Counted from the stretch's first letter, positions 10,723-21,638 are shown. The stretch is 64,000 nucleotides of DNA from Scheffersomyces stipitis CBS 6054 (GCF_000209165.1 NC_009068.1:1240001-1304000), one strand, 5' to 3'. Notes: generated from the letters alone by a model not told the origin. Numbers and translations are program-made.

Positions 10723-13353
10723 ATGTTTAAGCTCCTGTTCAGAACGGGAATAAGAGCTCTGTACAATGTACTGGACAATCCCACGTTTGTGTCGGAGCCT
10801 TGGTATATTTACCCGGCCAAACACAAAGCATCAGGTAGAATCGTTTCCGTTTTCATCTTTGACAAGACTAAGTTTGAAGCACAGGTTAGTCGACTTTTCT
10901 CCAACAGCTCCAGTGCCAAGAACCCGAAGGTGATCATCAGCGAATGCTATGAACTTATCAAGCACGAAGTGAACCAGTTGAGTAAATTGAAACATCCACA
11001 GATTCTTCAGCTATATGAAGTTCTAGAAGAAACCAAGACGAAATTCCTCTTTGTCAGCGAAAAAGTTACGTGTAATTTGCAGACGATTGATTTTGGCAAA
11101 GAATTAGATGAACTTAGTATTCAGAAGGGGTTGTTACAAACTGCAAAGGCTCTACAGTTTTTGCACAACTTTTGTTCTATTATCCACTTCAATCTCCAGC
11201 CAACTTCCATCTTCGTCAATGGTCAAGGTGATTGGAAACTCAGTGGGTTCAAGTTCCTACAGAATTTGAACGAGATTTCACCGCTGGAAAGAGAAAATTT
11301 CTACATCATGAACAACTCTTCGATGGTGCCCTTTGCAAACTTGAACTTGAATTTCACAGCGCCCGAGTTGATTATCGATTCTCTGCTGAAGCTAGACTTT
11401 GCTAACGATATCTGGTCCTTGGGTTGTATAATCTTTTACCTCTACAACAATGGAGAACAGTTGATCAACTGCTTCGACTCTAACAGTATTTCAGACTACA
11501 AGACAGAGTTCAGAAAGTTTGAAATGAAGTTTTACAACCACAAACCGACAGAGTTGAAGTATCTCTTGAAGAACATCCCTGAAAAATTGTACCCTATTTA
11601 TTCACAAATCCTTGCCAGATACCCTCATGATAGAATCACCATAGACCAGTTTATTGATTCAGACTTCTTCAATGGAAGCTTGATCAGAGCCATGTTGTTT
11701 GTAGACGAATTCACGACTAAGACTATTGAGGAAAAATTGATATTTTTGTCTGGACTTTTGGAAACCAACGACACCAATACCAACTTGTTGGCTCAGTTTC
11801 CTCCTGCATTCCGTTCGCTGAAGCTATTGCCGTTGTTGGTGGACTTAGTGCAACACGAGTTGAGTGTGTTGAACGGAAACACACAGACTGTAGATTCTCA
11901 AACTGACAACTTGATCTCCCTGTCGCTTGACATAGTTTTCAAGATCTCGGGTAGTATATCTGGATTGACATTCCAAGACAAGGTCTATAACTCGTTGTTG
12001 AAAGACGATTCCAAAAACAAACAATATCCCAAGACATTCTCCAAGTTGTTGAACGCTTCTGTGAAGACGAGATTGACAGTGGTAGAAAACTACTCTATTT
12101 TGCAAGAAAAATTGAACGAAAAGCAGTTTGTAGATCTTTTCAAGGTAATGCTCGAGTTGGCAATGACTTCGACAGGCGGGGAAGGTCAAGCTAAACAGGA
12201 CCAGATCAAGTTGCAAGATACATACTTACAATACTTGCCTAATGTCGTGGAAAAGATCGAGTTCCCATACATCAAGAACACATTGTTCCCCATGATCTGC
12301 CAAGTATTCAAGACGACAACGATTTTGTCAACAAAGTTGTCAACTATTCAAACGTTTGAAGTTATGGTAGATAAGAAGATTATCGACAAGATTATTGTCA
12401 ACGATCAGCTTTTCCCCGTATTGAAGAATTTGAAGAGTAGGGACAAGCGAATAGTCAAGGTAATGTTGAATTTCTTCATGAAGTTAAGCAAGAGTGAACA
12501 TTTATCGTTGCCACTCGAGGCGGTTGTGGAATCGGTATTACCGCAATGTTTGCTGCTTGCTTTCAGCTGTAATGATTGCACACAGCCAGAATTTAGACAG
12601 ATGATGTCGATCATAAACGATATACAAAAGCATTTGATAGACACCAAAATGGAAGATCTTCCGGTTTCGGCTCCAACACACAATCGAGCCAATGGTTCAC
12701 ATGAGGCTACTAATTTCGAGGAGTTGATCTCGTCGCAAGCCATAACTGAAGGAAATAAGGAACACATTTTAAAGGGGCCACTGTCTAAAACAATAATGCA
12801 GCCACGTAGAATTTCGCAAGAAAAGCCTCCAGTCCCTTCTCCAAAGCCATCAACAAGAACAGGTCCAATACTTAAACCATCACCTTCTCCCCGAGCAACA
12901 CCCAAACCTAGGGTGCCTCCTAAGACCACTAGTCCTATGACGTTGACACCGCATACTGCACGCAAGACTGGCTCACCACTATCGTTTGGAGCAGCTAGCA
13001 ATGCTTCCAACAGCAGAAACAGCAAGTTGCTCAATACTTTGAACAGTACGTACGAAAGTAAGGCTACTGATGAAGATGACGAGTTCGACAACTTCCAGGA
13101 GGCGCCAATCACAAACACTACGATCAATTGGCTGTCTGCGGCAGCTAAGACATCACCAACAGCTACTGAGACACCTCGTATGACTGTGCGTCTGGCTCCC
13201 GTGCATTCGCAGTTGACTCCGACATCGTCAGTGTACCCTCCTGGATTCAACACTGTGTTGACTCCAAACAGTAACAAGATCCCAATGTCAAAGACGAACA
13301 ATAACTACAACACTAGCTCCAATGGGAACGACAGTTTATTGGATCTCATATAG
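10723..13353 (+). CDS. SCY1: Scy1-family pseudokinase with HEAT repeats
   Basis: The product is 876 residues from the ATG at 10723, chosen because MFK..RTGI...PTFVSEPWYIY aligns with the Scy1 N-terminus; an in-frame ATG at 10603 would add 40 unconserved residues. A protein-kinase-like fold (about 25-320) lacks catalytic motifs: HRD is replaced by HFN (155-157) and DFG by SGF (174-176). Helical HEAT-like repeats follow (about 340-650, e.g. FPPAFRSLKLLPLL), then a Pro/Ser/Thr-rich linker, the acidic block DEDDEFDNFQEA, and a C-terminal SLLDLI. Scy1 proteins act in Golgi/endosome trafficking and tRNA export. The terminal LLDLI resembles a clathrin box, which fits membrane-coat binding. Several CTG codons occur and may be Ser. 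Confidence 0.9.
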   Translation: MFKLLFRTGIRALYNVLDNPTFVSEPWYIYPAKHKASGRIVSVFIFDKTKFEAQVSRLFSNSSSAKNPKVIISECYELIKHEVNQLSKLKHPQILQLYEVLEETKTKFLFVSEKVTCNLQTIDFGKELDELSIQKGLLQTAKALQFLHNFCSIIHFNLQPTSIFVNGQGDWKLSGFKFLQNLNEISPLERENFYIMNNSSMVPFANLNLNFTAPELIIDSLLKLDFANDIWSLGCIIFYLYNNGEQLINCFDSNSISDYKTEFRKFEMKFYNHKPTELKYLLKNIPEKLYPIYSQILARYPHDRITIDQFIDSDFFNGSLIRAMLFVDEFTTKTIEEKLIFLSGLLETNDTNTNLLAQFPPAFRSLKLLPLLVDLVQHELSVLNGNTQTVDSQTDNLISLSLDIVFKISGSISGLTFQDKVYNSLLKDDSKNKQYPKTFSKLLNASVKTRLTVVENYSILQEKLNEKQFVDLFKVMLELAMTSTGGEGQAKQDQIKLQDTYLQYLPNVVEKIEFPYIKNTLFPMICQVFKTTTILSTKLSTIQTFEVMVDKKIIDKIIVNDQLFPVLKNLKSRDKRIVKVMLNFFMKLSKSEHLSLPLEAVVESVLPQCLLLAFSCNDCTQPEFRQMMSIINDIQKHLIDTKMEDLPVSAPTHNRANGSHEATNFEELISSQAITEGNKEHILKGPLSKTIMQPRRISQEKPPVPSPKPSTRTGPILKPSPSPRATPKPRVPPKTTSPMTLTPHTARKTGSPLSFGAASNASNSRNSKLLNTLNSTYESKATDEDDEFDNFQEAPITNTTINWLSAAAKTSPTATETPRMTVRLAPVHSQLTPTSSVYPPGFNTVLTPNSNKIPMSKTNNNYNTSSNGNDSLLDLI

Positions 13354-14098
13354 ACGTGCCATGATTCTGATCTGCAAAATTTGGTTTTACGAAGTGGAAT
13401 GTTTGGTAGGGTAGTATAAGGTTTTTTGTGACACACAGTAGTGACTTTTGATACTATACGAAATAGTGTAGTACATAGAACAGTAATTGGAATATAGAAT
13501 AATGAAGAACATGTAAGACTCACTGGGAGTAGCAAGGTTATCCAGACGTCTCTAAGTTTTTAGAATAGATATAGACTCCACAGCTTTAGTATCTGAAGGT
13601 TGCAACAATTCCCCAATTTGGATGCGACAAGAAATCAGGGTGCGAAGGGAAAAGCGGTGGACGTATTGTTCGATTATGACGTCCAGGGATCGCCAGTTAC
13701 AGCATGGCTCTGGGGTACAGGCACTGAAGACGGGACACTGCCCACGTTGATCCCCAGAATATCGTTCCCTGGAATATTATAGTCAGCCAACTATCTCGTT
13801 TAGATTCTTTGTGAATTCGCAGTCGTGGATGCGCAGCTCAGCAGAGCTGTTTAACAATTCTACCGACTTCTTGTACCAATTATAGTACAACGCATAATTC
13901 AAACGGAGAGCGACTTTTCAGTGGGCTCAGACTGCTGACCTATCAGCCACAAGAGAGATCATCTGATGCATCGTAAGAGCAGTGGTCCCACTGGATGGCA
14001 CGTTTTTTGCGGTGCCCATGGCATGTTCCAGTGCCTGTCGCATACACTTAGTGCATAGAGAACAATACCGAAGTTCGGTGAGCAGGTAGTCGTTCCCG

Positions 14099-14105
14099 TC
14101 GTATA
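14099..14105 (+). promoter_or_regulatory. Sterol regulatory element core TCGTATA (copy 1)
   Basis: Exact TCGTATA about 415 bp upstream of the ERG3 ATG. TCGTATA is the known core of the Upc2/Ecm22 zinc-cluster factor site that induces ergosterol genes when sterol is low. Confidence 0.55.
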
Positions 14106-14148
14106 GTTGGGGAGGGGGCTAAACGAGGGACGCATACAGGCTCTACGC

Positions 14149-14155
14149 TATACGA
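14149..14155 (-). promoter_or_regulatory. Sterol regulatory element core TCGTATA (copy 2, reverse)
   Basis: TATACGA on the plus strand, the exact reverse complement of the Upc2/Ecm22 core, 44 bp after copy 1 and about 365 bp upstream of ERG3. Confidence 0.5.
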
Positions 14156-14452
14156 TTCACGTCATATTGTAGTAGGAAAATTTTGCTATGTAAATAGAGC
14201 TGGGATAAATAAATAAATAAATTAAGAAATAAATATGGAACTCCTGATCCACTCTTTTTGTTCAGTTTTTTTTTCCTTTCCACTGTATATATTTCCGAGA
14301 GTCTCTATAGGTATAACTACCGCTTCAACTCTACTTTGCTTCCTCCTATCACCGTGAGTCTAGACTGGTTCGTTCTATTGACTGTGACATCTGACAGCCG
14401 AATTTTTTCAATCTAGAATCTTTTTTCAGTCTCGTTCCGTGATATTTTGTCC

Positions 14453-14459
14453 TCGTATA
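14453..14459 (+). promoter_or_regulatory. Sterol regulatory element core TCGTATA (copy 3)
   Basis: Exact TCGTATA in the context CTCGTATAGC, one base short of the longer CTCGTATAAGC form known from Candida Upc2 targets. It lies only about 60 bp before the ATG, so it may fall in the leader rather than the active promoter. Confidence 0.45.
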
Positions 14460-14517
14460 GCATCATAAATTAGCACCAGCAACCAACCACTCGCTACAAA
14501 CCACCACAACAGTCAAG

Positions 14518-15627
14518 ATGGATATCGTTCTCGAGATCTGTGACTACTACTTGTTCGACAAGGTGTATGCCCAGGCATTGCCAAAAGGCGGTGCTGTTGA
14601 CCAGTTTTTCCAGACTATTCCCTCGTTCAACTCTACTGGATTGAACTCTGCCAACTGGAAGCTCAACTCTTCCTTCATCACACCGGAGTCACCCCTCGCT
14701 TCGTTAATTGGAAAGTTGGCTAACTACCAAAACAAGTCCGAGATCTACGGTCCCCCCAACCTACTTCCAGCCACGGAATTCATCGACAGCTCGTTCTTGG
14801 CCAGATCCAACATCTTCAGAGAAGGTCTCTCTATTTTCATAGTAACAGCCATTTTCGGATGGTTTCTTTACTTCTCTGTCGCATCATTGTCGTATTTTTT
14901 CGTTTTCGACAAGAAAATCTTCAACCATCCCAGGTACTTGAAAAACCAGGTTTACTTGGAAATTCACCGTGCCACCACAGCAATCCCTACAATGGTGTTG
15001 TTAACCGCACCTTTCTTCATTTTGGAGTTGAACGGCTACTCGTTCTTGTACATGAATATTGATGAATCCACTGGTGGTTGGAAGGCTGTAGCCTGGCAAT
15101 TCCCCAAGTTCATCTTGTTTACTGACTGCGGTATCTACTTCATCCACAGGTGGTTGCACTGGCCCTGGGTATACAAGAAGTTGCACAAGCCTCATCATAA
15201 GTGGATTGTTTGCACACCTTTTGCTTCGCATGCTTTCCATCCTGTAGACGGCTGGGCTCAGAGTTTGCCTTATCACCTCTACCCCTTGTTATTTCCTTTG
15301 CACAAAGTGTTATACTTGTTCTTATTTACATTTGTCAACTTCTGGACTGTGATGATTCACGATGGCCAGTACATGTCGAACGATCCATTTGTTAACGGTA
15401 CTGCATGCCATACAGTCCACCACTTGTACTTTAACTACAACTATGGTCAATTCACCACGTTGTGGGATAGAATCGGTGGTTCATATAGAAGACCAGACGA
15501 CTCGTTGTTTGTCAAGGAAAGCGACGCCAAGGAAGACAAGAAGGTGTGGTCCGAACAAACCGTGCAAATGGAAAAGATAAGAGGAGAATTGGAGGGTAAG
15601 GACGACGATAGAGAATATATTTCTTAG
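14518..15627 (+). CDS. ERG3: Sterol C-5 desaturase (ergosterol biosynthesis)
   Basis: This 369-residue ER membrane di-iron enzyme introduces the C5-C6 double bond into episterol late in ergosterol synthesis, using cytochrome b5-derived electrons. It belongs to the fatty-acid hydroxylase superfamily. The three histidine boxes are present: HRWLH (210-214), HKPHH (223-227) and HTVHH (298-302). Hydrophobic segments lie at about 102-130, 150-175 and 255-280, and the C-terminus is charged. Length matches fungal Erg3 (about 365-385). Three TCGTATA elements upstream suggest control by an Upc2-type factor. Loss of Erg3 is a known route to azole tolerance in yeasts; nothing here suggests it is broken. 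Confidence 0.96.
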   Translation: MDIVLEICDYYLFDKVYAQALPKGGAVDQFFQTIPSFNSTGLNSANWKLNSSFITPESPLASLIGKLANYQNKSEIYGPPNLLPATEFIDSSFLARSNIFREGLSIFIVTAIFGWFLYFSVASLSYFFVFDKKIFNHPRYLKNQVYLEIHRATTAIPTMVLLTAPFFILELNGYSFLYMNIDESTGGWKAVAWQFPKFILFTDCGIYFIHRWLHWPWVYKKLHKPHHKWIVCTPFASHAFHPVDGWAQSLPYHLYPLLFPLHKVLYLFLFTFVNFWTVMIHDGQYMSNDPFVNGTACHTVHHLYFNYNYGQFTTLWDRIGGSYRRPDDSLFVKESDAKEDKKVWSEQTVQMEKIRGELEGKDDDREYIS

Positions 15628-17429
15628 ATTCAAACCAATAGCGAAAACTTTCAATATGCAATTCATTTCGTTCAATTTGTGTGTGTCGATTTCTTATAGT
15701 GCCGCGTAATTGACTTCTAATATGAAAAATATAATTATTTGTATGGTAGGGTGTAGATATTGACATTGGATAGGGAGTAGTAAAACATAGCTAGATAGCT
15801 AAGACGAGAACATTGTATGAGACGGGGTGTTAGTGAAAGAGGGGATTGAGAGAGTTTGACTTTGACCCTTCCAAAAAATATGGTTATCATATGGGTATAT
15901 CATGAAATAGGATCATGAAATAGTGTAGATCCCATGCGGAGTGGATTGCAATATAGAGCACCTTATGTTAGTAAACTATGATAGAGTAGATATATAGAGT
16001 AGAAAAGATAGAGCAGAAGTTGAAGTTGAGTCAATTTCGGAAATCTGGCTCGATTTCCGTTCAAGGGCCGAAATCACTTCCCCAAGAAAACAGCAATAAT
16101 CACATACTAAAATGATTAGGCTATCAACTGACTACTGCTATTGTTATCGCAGATATATTTAGGCTATCTTTTCGAGAGACGACACAGATGAGATAATCCT
16201 CGTAAAATAGGGATGACTCCACTTATCCAATCCAATACAAAAAAAGAAAGCAGAACATGCCTGCTGTTTCAGTATCCGGCAAGAGTCTACTATCAGTTCC
16301 TATCATTATTATTTTCATTATTATTACTATTATTATTATTTCCAGGCATTAGAATTATTATTGTGCACGTATTAAACGCTCAGCGCTCAGAAATGAAACA
16401 CAAAGTACAATAAACGAAGCAGTAGATAAAGGCTAAGTAATACGAATCACACAATTCGCTGTTGGACTGTTATCTTGATCAGTGGTTAACCACGATAGTC
16501 GTCTTGGGGAAGCCTTTTAGAGCATCAGACGATTCCAAGAATATTCCTATCGCAGCCAAATTGCCCTATTGAGCCCTCCTTAGAACTGCTGAGACATGCA
16601 GGACCTGCCTTCGGTCCTTGGATGGCCCGTCTAATCCCAGTACCAAACGGCATCTGAAAACCAAGCTGCCCATAGCCGTATGTAGCTGTCACATGACCGG
16701 TTCCGGCCCACCTCGCTGAAAAATTATGTCATTTTCTGCGCAGAAACTCAGAAACGCTTATCTGCTCTTTTGTGTCACTTTGCCCACACGAATCTTCAAC
16801 AAAAGCAATAACGCTATCACCCTACAATATCGTTATATACATTTCTTGCGTTTCATTTCTGCCAACATTCTACAAACTGCCTATTTGGTCGATGGCATTA
16901 GTCGAGTAGTCGTGTTCCTTCCCGGCCCATTTGTCACGTTTCGGCCCACTTTGTCTCCCATTCTTAGTTTCACAGGTTTAGTTTCTATTTGCCCCATGCA
17001 TGCACCTTTTGGTTTTAGATGGGTTCATCTGGTTGATTCTATTTTGTACAACCGTTTCAATTTTAATCTTGAGATATCGTTAATCATCACAAAAAGGTGC
17101 CACCACTCTAATTAGCATGTTAAGTACGTGGTTTTGTGACTCTCGTCTAGTGAGCCCTTCACTATCTGGACAGGAATTTGTTTCGTTATCTTTGGAATGA
17201 GCCTATGCGGTTCAAAATGCCTATGATCTAGAAACAATCTGTTTTAGAAAACTACTGTTGCATTATAGCACTTAAGATTCTTTATCTTTTTTTTTATCTT
17301 GACTTGTTGATAATTTTTCAGACTTCAATTAATTTTTCACAACTCTGATTTATATTTAACCATCCAGTTCTCCAACTTTGTAACATCAACATTTTTATTT
17401 CATCACTACACACAGAATAGCAATAGAAA
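15628..17429. other. DUR3 upstream region, about 1.8 kb
   Basis: This region holds the ERG3 3' end and the DUR3 promoter. It contains an ATT trinucleotide tract (about 16306-16342), a perfect 6-bp-stem hairpin AGGACC/GGTCCT with a 7-nt loop near 16618, scattered GATAA or TTATC sites (e.g. near 16190, 16424 and 16470), and a tight group of three at 17282-17313. No gene or tRNA was recognised. Confidence 0.6.
17282..17313. promoter_or_regulatory. Triple GATA-factor site cluster before DUR3
   Basis: Within 32 bp there are TTATC at 17282 and 17294 and GATAA at 17309, about 120-150 bp upstream of the DUR3 ATG. HGATAR clusters are the known targets of Gln3/Gat1 activators and Dal80-type repressors in nitrogen catabolite control. 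That this gene is under that control is inferred. Confidence 0.5.
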
Positions 17430-19604
17430 ATGTCCCTTCTTGCTGTTACTTTGGACCAAGGTGCCGGATATGGTGTCGTGGTTGGCATTGGTGCCCTTTT
17501 TGCTTTTGGTATGATTTTCACCACTTATGTATTAAGAAGATACAATAAAGAAATCATTACTGCTGAAGAATTCGCAACTGCAGGTAGATCGATCAAAACT
17601 GGGTTGATTGCTGCTGCCGTTGTTTCTTCATGGACTTGGGCTGCTACCTTGTTGACTTCCACAACTATGGTCTACAACAATGGTATTTCTGGAGGATTTT
17701 TCTATGCTGCTGGTGCTACTTGTCAAATTACTCTTTTCGCCTGTTTGGCCATTAAGGGTAAGGAAAGAGCCCCTGGTGCGCATACTTACTTGGAAATCGT
17801 TAAAGCTAGATACGGCACCACCTGTCACTTGGTCTATGTTTTCTGGGGTCTTGCTACCAACATCTTGGTCACGGCCATGTTGTTGACTGGTGGTTCTGCC
17901 GTGGTCAATGACTTGACTGGAATGCACGTTGTTGCAGCTATTTTATTGTTACCACTTGGTGTTGTCGCTTATACACTTTTCGGTGGTCTTAAGGCTACCT
18001 TCTTGACAGATTACGCCCACACCGTCATTATGGTTGTAATTATTTTGATCTTTGCCTTCACCACCTGGGCTACTTCTGATGTTTTGGGTTCTCCAGGTGC
18101 TGTCTGGGAAGCTGTTACTGCATTGGCTGAAACCCAACCAAGAGATGGTAATGCTGGAGGTTCTTACTTGACCTTGCACTCCAGATCTGGTGGTATTTTT
18201 TTCGTCATCAATATCGTTGGTAATTTTGGTACCGTGTTCTTGGATAACGGTTACTTCAACAAGGCTTTCGCTGCCAACCCTGGAGCTGCCTTACCTGGAT
18301 ATGTTCTTGGTTCTCTTGCCTGGTTCGCTATTCCATGTTTCACTTCTTTGACCATGGGATTGGCTGCTTTGGCTTTGGAAGGTACAGATGCTTGGCCAAC
18401 AGACCACAAGATGACTCCCCAAGAAGTCTCTGCTGGTCTCGTTCTTCCAAATGCCGCCGTTGCCTTGTTGGGTAAGGGTGGTGCTGCCTGCTCGTTACTT
18501 ATGGTTTTCATGGCTTGTACATCTGCTATGTCTGCTGAATTAATTGCTACTTCATCTATCTTCACTTATGATATTTACAGAACTTACATCAACCCTGAAG
18601 CTACCGGTAAGAAATTGATCTGGGTTTCTCACATTTCCGTCATTGGGTACGCTTACGTCATGGCTGGTTTTGCTATTGGCTTATACTACGCTGGTGTATC
18701 TATGGGTTACTTGTACGAGTTAATGGGTATCATTATTGGTGGTGCTGTATTGTCATCTGCCTTGTGCTTGCTTTCAAAGAGACAGAATGTTCAAGCTGCT
18801 ATTTTCACTCCTCCTATCGCCACAGCTCTTGCTATTATGTCTTGGTTGGTTTGCACCAAGAAGATGTACGGTTCCATTAACCTTACAACCACCTTCATGG
18901 ACGATCCTATGTTGACTGGTAACGTTGTTGCCTTGTGCTCTCCATTGATCTTTGTTCCTTTACTCACCATCATCTTCAAGCCACAAAACTTCGACTGGCA
19001 AATCTTGAAATCCATTCGTAGAGTTGATGAAGAGGAAGAAATCTTGGAAGCTGAACATGTAGCAGTTGATCACGAAAAGGTTCATCCAGTTAAGTCCCAA
19101 GTGTCAGTTATTGCTAGCGAATTGGTGGATCTCGAAAAGGACAAATACGCTGAAGAAGAATTGATGTTGCATAACTCTTTCAAGAAGGCTGTCATTATTT
19201 GTGTTGGTTTGACTCTTTGTCTTTTGATTCTTTGGCCAATGCCAATGTACGGTACTTCCTACATTTTTTCCAAGCGTTTCTTCACCGGTTGGGTGGTAGT
19301 TATGTTCATTTGGATTTTCTTTACTGTGGGTATGGTTATCATTTATCCTATCTACGAAGGTAGATTCGCTCTCTACAATACTTTCAGAGGTATGTACTGG
19401 GATTTGACTGGTCAAACTTGGAAGTTGAGAGCATGGCAACAAGAACATCCCGAGAAGATGCATGCTGTTGTTTCGCAAGTGAGTAACCAAATATTAGCTG
19501 CTACTCAATCTCAAATCTACGAAGGTAAGACAGTGTTCAATGGAGCCATTACTCCTCGTAACATAGACGACGAAATTAGTGATCTCAAGAAGGACTCCAA
19601 TTAG
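17430..19604 (+). CDS. DUR3: Plasma-membrane urea/polyamine transporter, SSS family
   Basis: This 724-residue multi-pass protein is of the sodium:solute symporter type; Dur3 proteins drive high-affinity proton-coupled urea uptake and also carry polyamines. Family-typical sequence runs from the start ([18 protein letters not shown]), through the segment after helix 1 ([20 protein letters not shown]) and [10 protein letters not shown], to the helix pairs around 160-290. About 14-15 hydrophobic segments are visible. A long charged cytoplasmic loop (about 530-585) precedes the last two helices, and the C-terminal tail is soluble. The gene lies directly upstream of DUR1,2 in the same orientation, so importer and catabolic enzyme are neighbours. 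Clustered GATA sites precede it. Length and sequence look intact. Confidence 0.95.
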   Translation: MSLLAVTLDQGAGYGVVVGIGALFAFGMIFTTYVLRRYNKEIITAEEFATAGRSIKTGLIAAAVVSSWTWAATLLTSTTMVYNNGISGGFFYAAGATCQITLFACLAIKGKERAPGAHTYLEIVKARYGTTCHLVYVFWGLATNILVTAMLLTGGSAVVNDLTGMHVVAAILLLPLGVVAYTLFGGLKATFLTDYAHTVIMVVIILIFAFTTWATSDVLGSPGAVWEAVTALAETQPRDGNAGGSYLTLHSRSGGIFFVINIVGNFGTVFLDNGYFNKAFAANPGAALPGYVLGSLAWFAIPCFTSLTMGLAALALEGTDAWPTDHKMTPQEVSAGLVLPNAAVALLGKGGAACSLLMVFMACTSAMSAELIATSSIFTYDIYRTYINPEATGKKLIWVSHISVIGYAYVMAGFAIGLYYAGVSMGYLYELMGIIIGGAVLSSALCLLSKRQNVQAAIFTPPIATALAIMSWLVCTKKMYGSINLTTTFMDDPMLTGNVVALCSPLIFVPLLTIIFKPQNFDWQILKSIRRVDEEEEILEAEHVAVDHEKVHPVKSQVSVIASELVDLEKDKYAEEELMLHNSFKKAVIICVGLTLCLLILWPMPMYGTSYIFSKRFFTGWVVVMFIWIFFTVGMVIIYPIYEGRFALYNTFRGMYWDLTGQTWKLRAWQQEHPEKMHAVVSQVSNQILAATQSQIYEGKTVFNGAITPRNIDDEISDLKKDSN

Positions 19605-20104
19605 TTCAAGTTTTATTTAATTCTATTTATTTTCAGAAGATCCTGGGGATTCTTCAGTGGTGTGAGTTTTTTAGTTTACATTTTATGTGTATGTTTTAAT
19701 CAATATTGTGAGAAATGAATACAACAGTTTCCAGTAAACCATGATATCTAGATAAATAATTTACAGCAAAATTCGAGGATCCTTGTTGTACTCTGTACTT
19801 GTTGTATTAGTTCAATTTCTTAAAAATATCGCCAGAACAATCAATTGTCATCAAGTCTAGAGATTTTTGTATGGTTATTATTATTTTTTGCACCCATAGG
19901 GGGAACAGCAAAGAGCAGTTGACTGGATAGAATCATTTTGAAATTGTTATTGCAACAGCCCAGGTCTTGGCTGTGGCCTAGAAGACGTTATCTGAGGATT
20001 GCTTTCGACTGCGATAAAGCAATTCCAGTGTGAACCTACCCCACAAGAAACAACCACTGAAATATCGCTTATGCGATTAGTCCCAAAGCGGCAGTAGGTG
20101 CAGC

Positions 20105-20124
20105 CTCAGGTCAGATGACCTGAG
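20105..20124. repeat. Inverted repeat, 9-bp arms with 2-bp spacer
   Basis: CTCAGGTCA-GA-TGACCTGAG is a perfect inverted repeat immediately before the paired GATAA sites at 20131/20138. It could be a dimeric transcription-factor site. I recognise no known yeast consensus. Confidence 0.5.
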
Positions 20125-20482
20125 CCATTGGATAAGAGATAAGGATTGACAAGAAAATATACAGGTGGCTCCGATCCGGATAACACAGGGGAGAAAATTG
20201 GGAGAGTGGATTCTGGTTATGAGCGCGGGGATAGATATATCTTTCGCCAATGATAACGTGCGATAGAGATATCCCGATACCATGGGTGTCCTGATAGAAC
20301 GAGTGCGACTCAGGGCGACTTTTATCATATCAGAGCCCTGGATTAGGGCCGGGGTGGGCCATTTGTCAGTGCCTTATGGTGCGATAGCAACGGAGTACTG
20401 TGATAGGACAGAAGGGACAAATATGTGAGGGAGATGACATCAGCTAAGAAAGTGAATGCGAAGACTGTAAACGCTAAGAAAA

Positions 20483-20491
20483 GAAAATTGC
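20483..20491 (+). promoter_or_regulatory. UIS(ALL)-like element GAAAATTGC
   Basis: GAAAATTGC matches nine bases of the allophanate-responsive UIS(ALL) core (GAAAATTGCG) bound by Dal82 with Dal81 at S. cerevisiae DUR/DAL genes. The tenth base differs (A). It lies within 40 bp of two GATAA sites. A functional role is inferred. Confidence 0.35.
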
Positions 20492-21638
20492 ACCAATAGG
20501 GAGAGTGATAAAACGTCCGATAAGTCAGGTGCCAACAGTTTGCAATTAGCAGCCATTTCGTCCAACTGACCAACCTCGTACCTGATGCTTAATCAACAAC
20601 TCGGCTTCAAAGATTTAGACAGACAACAGGACGAGAGGTTGCAAACTTCCTGTTTGAACCAGATGTTGTCCCAACAAGACAGACGTGATGGGGCTCGGTA
20701 ACCGTTGCTGTTAGGAGAAGCTGGTCAATACGAACTTGCGCTGGAACGAGGTACGAGGGTTCTACTGGTTGTTCCTTTGGAAGAGAATTAGCCTGCGGTG
20801 GGCCGTCGCGGACAGCTGCGAAATTCGTCGTCTGCACATAGCTTTAATACCAGATGCGCGTGCCTCGCGGAACCATTCCGTTTAGGAATATCGGACCTTA
20901 GTTAAGACAGACAGTGGGGCTAAAGTGCCTCTTGAAATGGCTAGCTAATAGTGTGGGACGATTTGTGGCCCGGTCGCTCTTACAAGATGGGCCATGTTTC
21001 GGCGGCTGCCAACGCCTATCGCTATTATTCTGTTATTGTCGCTACATTTCCATAGCGCAGTAATGCTTTCTGTAGTACTGGGAAATTTTCAGTGCAGTGC
21101 TTACTTGCGCTGGCGAGAAAGAGAGTCTTCAAGAGTAGGTCTCGTACGAACCAAGAGATACGAAGCCGTATTACCTCAACTGGCCGTATTCCACCATCTG
21201 CTACGAACCGACACAGTCATAGCCATAGACGCGTAAACGCTACCGTTGCACCCATAAGGTCAGGCCTCCACCGTTATCGCAATCTTGCGTCTATCAAGCT
21301 TGTTTCTGAGTTGATTGTGTCACATTATTTTTTCGCGATATCGGAATTCTCCAGACTATTTCCAAATTGGAGGATCTGATTGAGGCCGAGATTACCATAT
21401 ATAGACGGAGATGCCCGCCAGAGTTGATTTCGTCGAATGTAGGACTGGAGAATAAACCAGTTCGACTTCACTTTCAGCTGAATCTCAACTTTGCTGTTGC
21501 AGTCTCACAAGTCATAACTTCATACTACTGCTCATCTTTGCTGCCACAGTAGTCCATTCAGGTTAATTTTTCACCTGCCATTGTCACCCGAAATCGATCT
21601 CGACGTCGATTCCACCACAACTAATATCCACACATAAC

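Larger units (their letters stand above)
13354..14517. other. ERG3 upstream region, about 1.2 kb
   Basis: It contains the SCY1 3' end, a GC-richer block (about 13600-14150) with no recognisable gene or RNA, an AAAT-rich tract (about 14205-14235), a TATATA-like element near 14286, and three copies of the sterol regulatory core TCGTATA (listed separately). A pyrimidine-rich leader precedes the ERG3 ATG. Confidence 0.6.
19988..20523. promoter_or_regulatory. Nine GATAA sites in 536 bp upstream of DUR1,2
   Basis: GATAA or its complement begins at 19988, 20013, 20131, 20138, 20179, 20252, 20322, 20507 and 20519. Paired sites such as 20131/20138 and 20507/20519 match the arrangement bound by GATA factors in allantoin/urea pathway promoters. 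The cluster lies 1.1-1.65 kb before the DUR1,2 ATG and 0.4-0.9 kb after the DUR3 stop. Confidence 0.5.
19605..21638. other. DUR1,2 upstream region, about 2 kb, GATA-rich
   Basis: No gene is recognisable; frames of up to about 95 codons are unconserved. The region carries a dense run of GATAA/TTATC sites (19988-20523), a GAAAATTGC element at 20483 and a 20-bp near-perfect palindrome at 20105, each listed separately. It is GC-richer than neighbouring intergenic DNA. The length and site density suggest a complex regulatory region for urea catabolism. Confidence 0.6.

Noticed and set aside
12405..13301. 298-codon frame antisense to SCY1
   Set aside because: It is the reverse-complement shadow of the low-complexity Pro/Ser/Thr region of SCY1, with biased Val/Leu/Cys composition and no domain.
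13600..13782. 60-codon frame and GC-richer block as a possible ncRNA or small gene
   Set aside because: I could not match it to any snRNA, SRP or telomerase RNA signature, and the peptide has no recognisable motif.
16618..16636. AGGACC/GGTCCT hairpin as a terminator or regulatory RNA
   Set aside because: The 6-bp stem is isolated, far from any gene end, and such short stems are common by chance.
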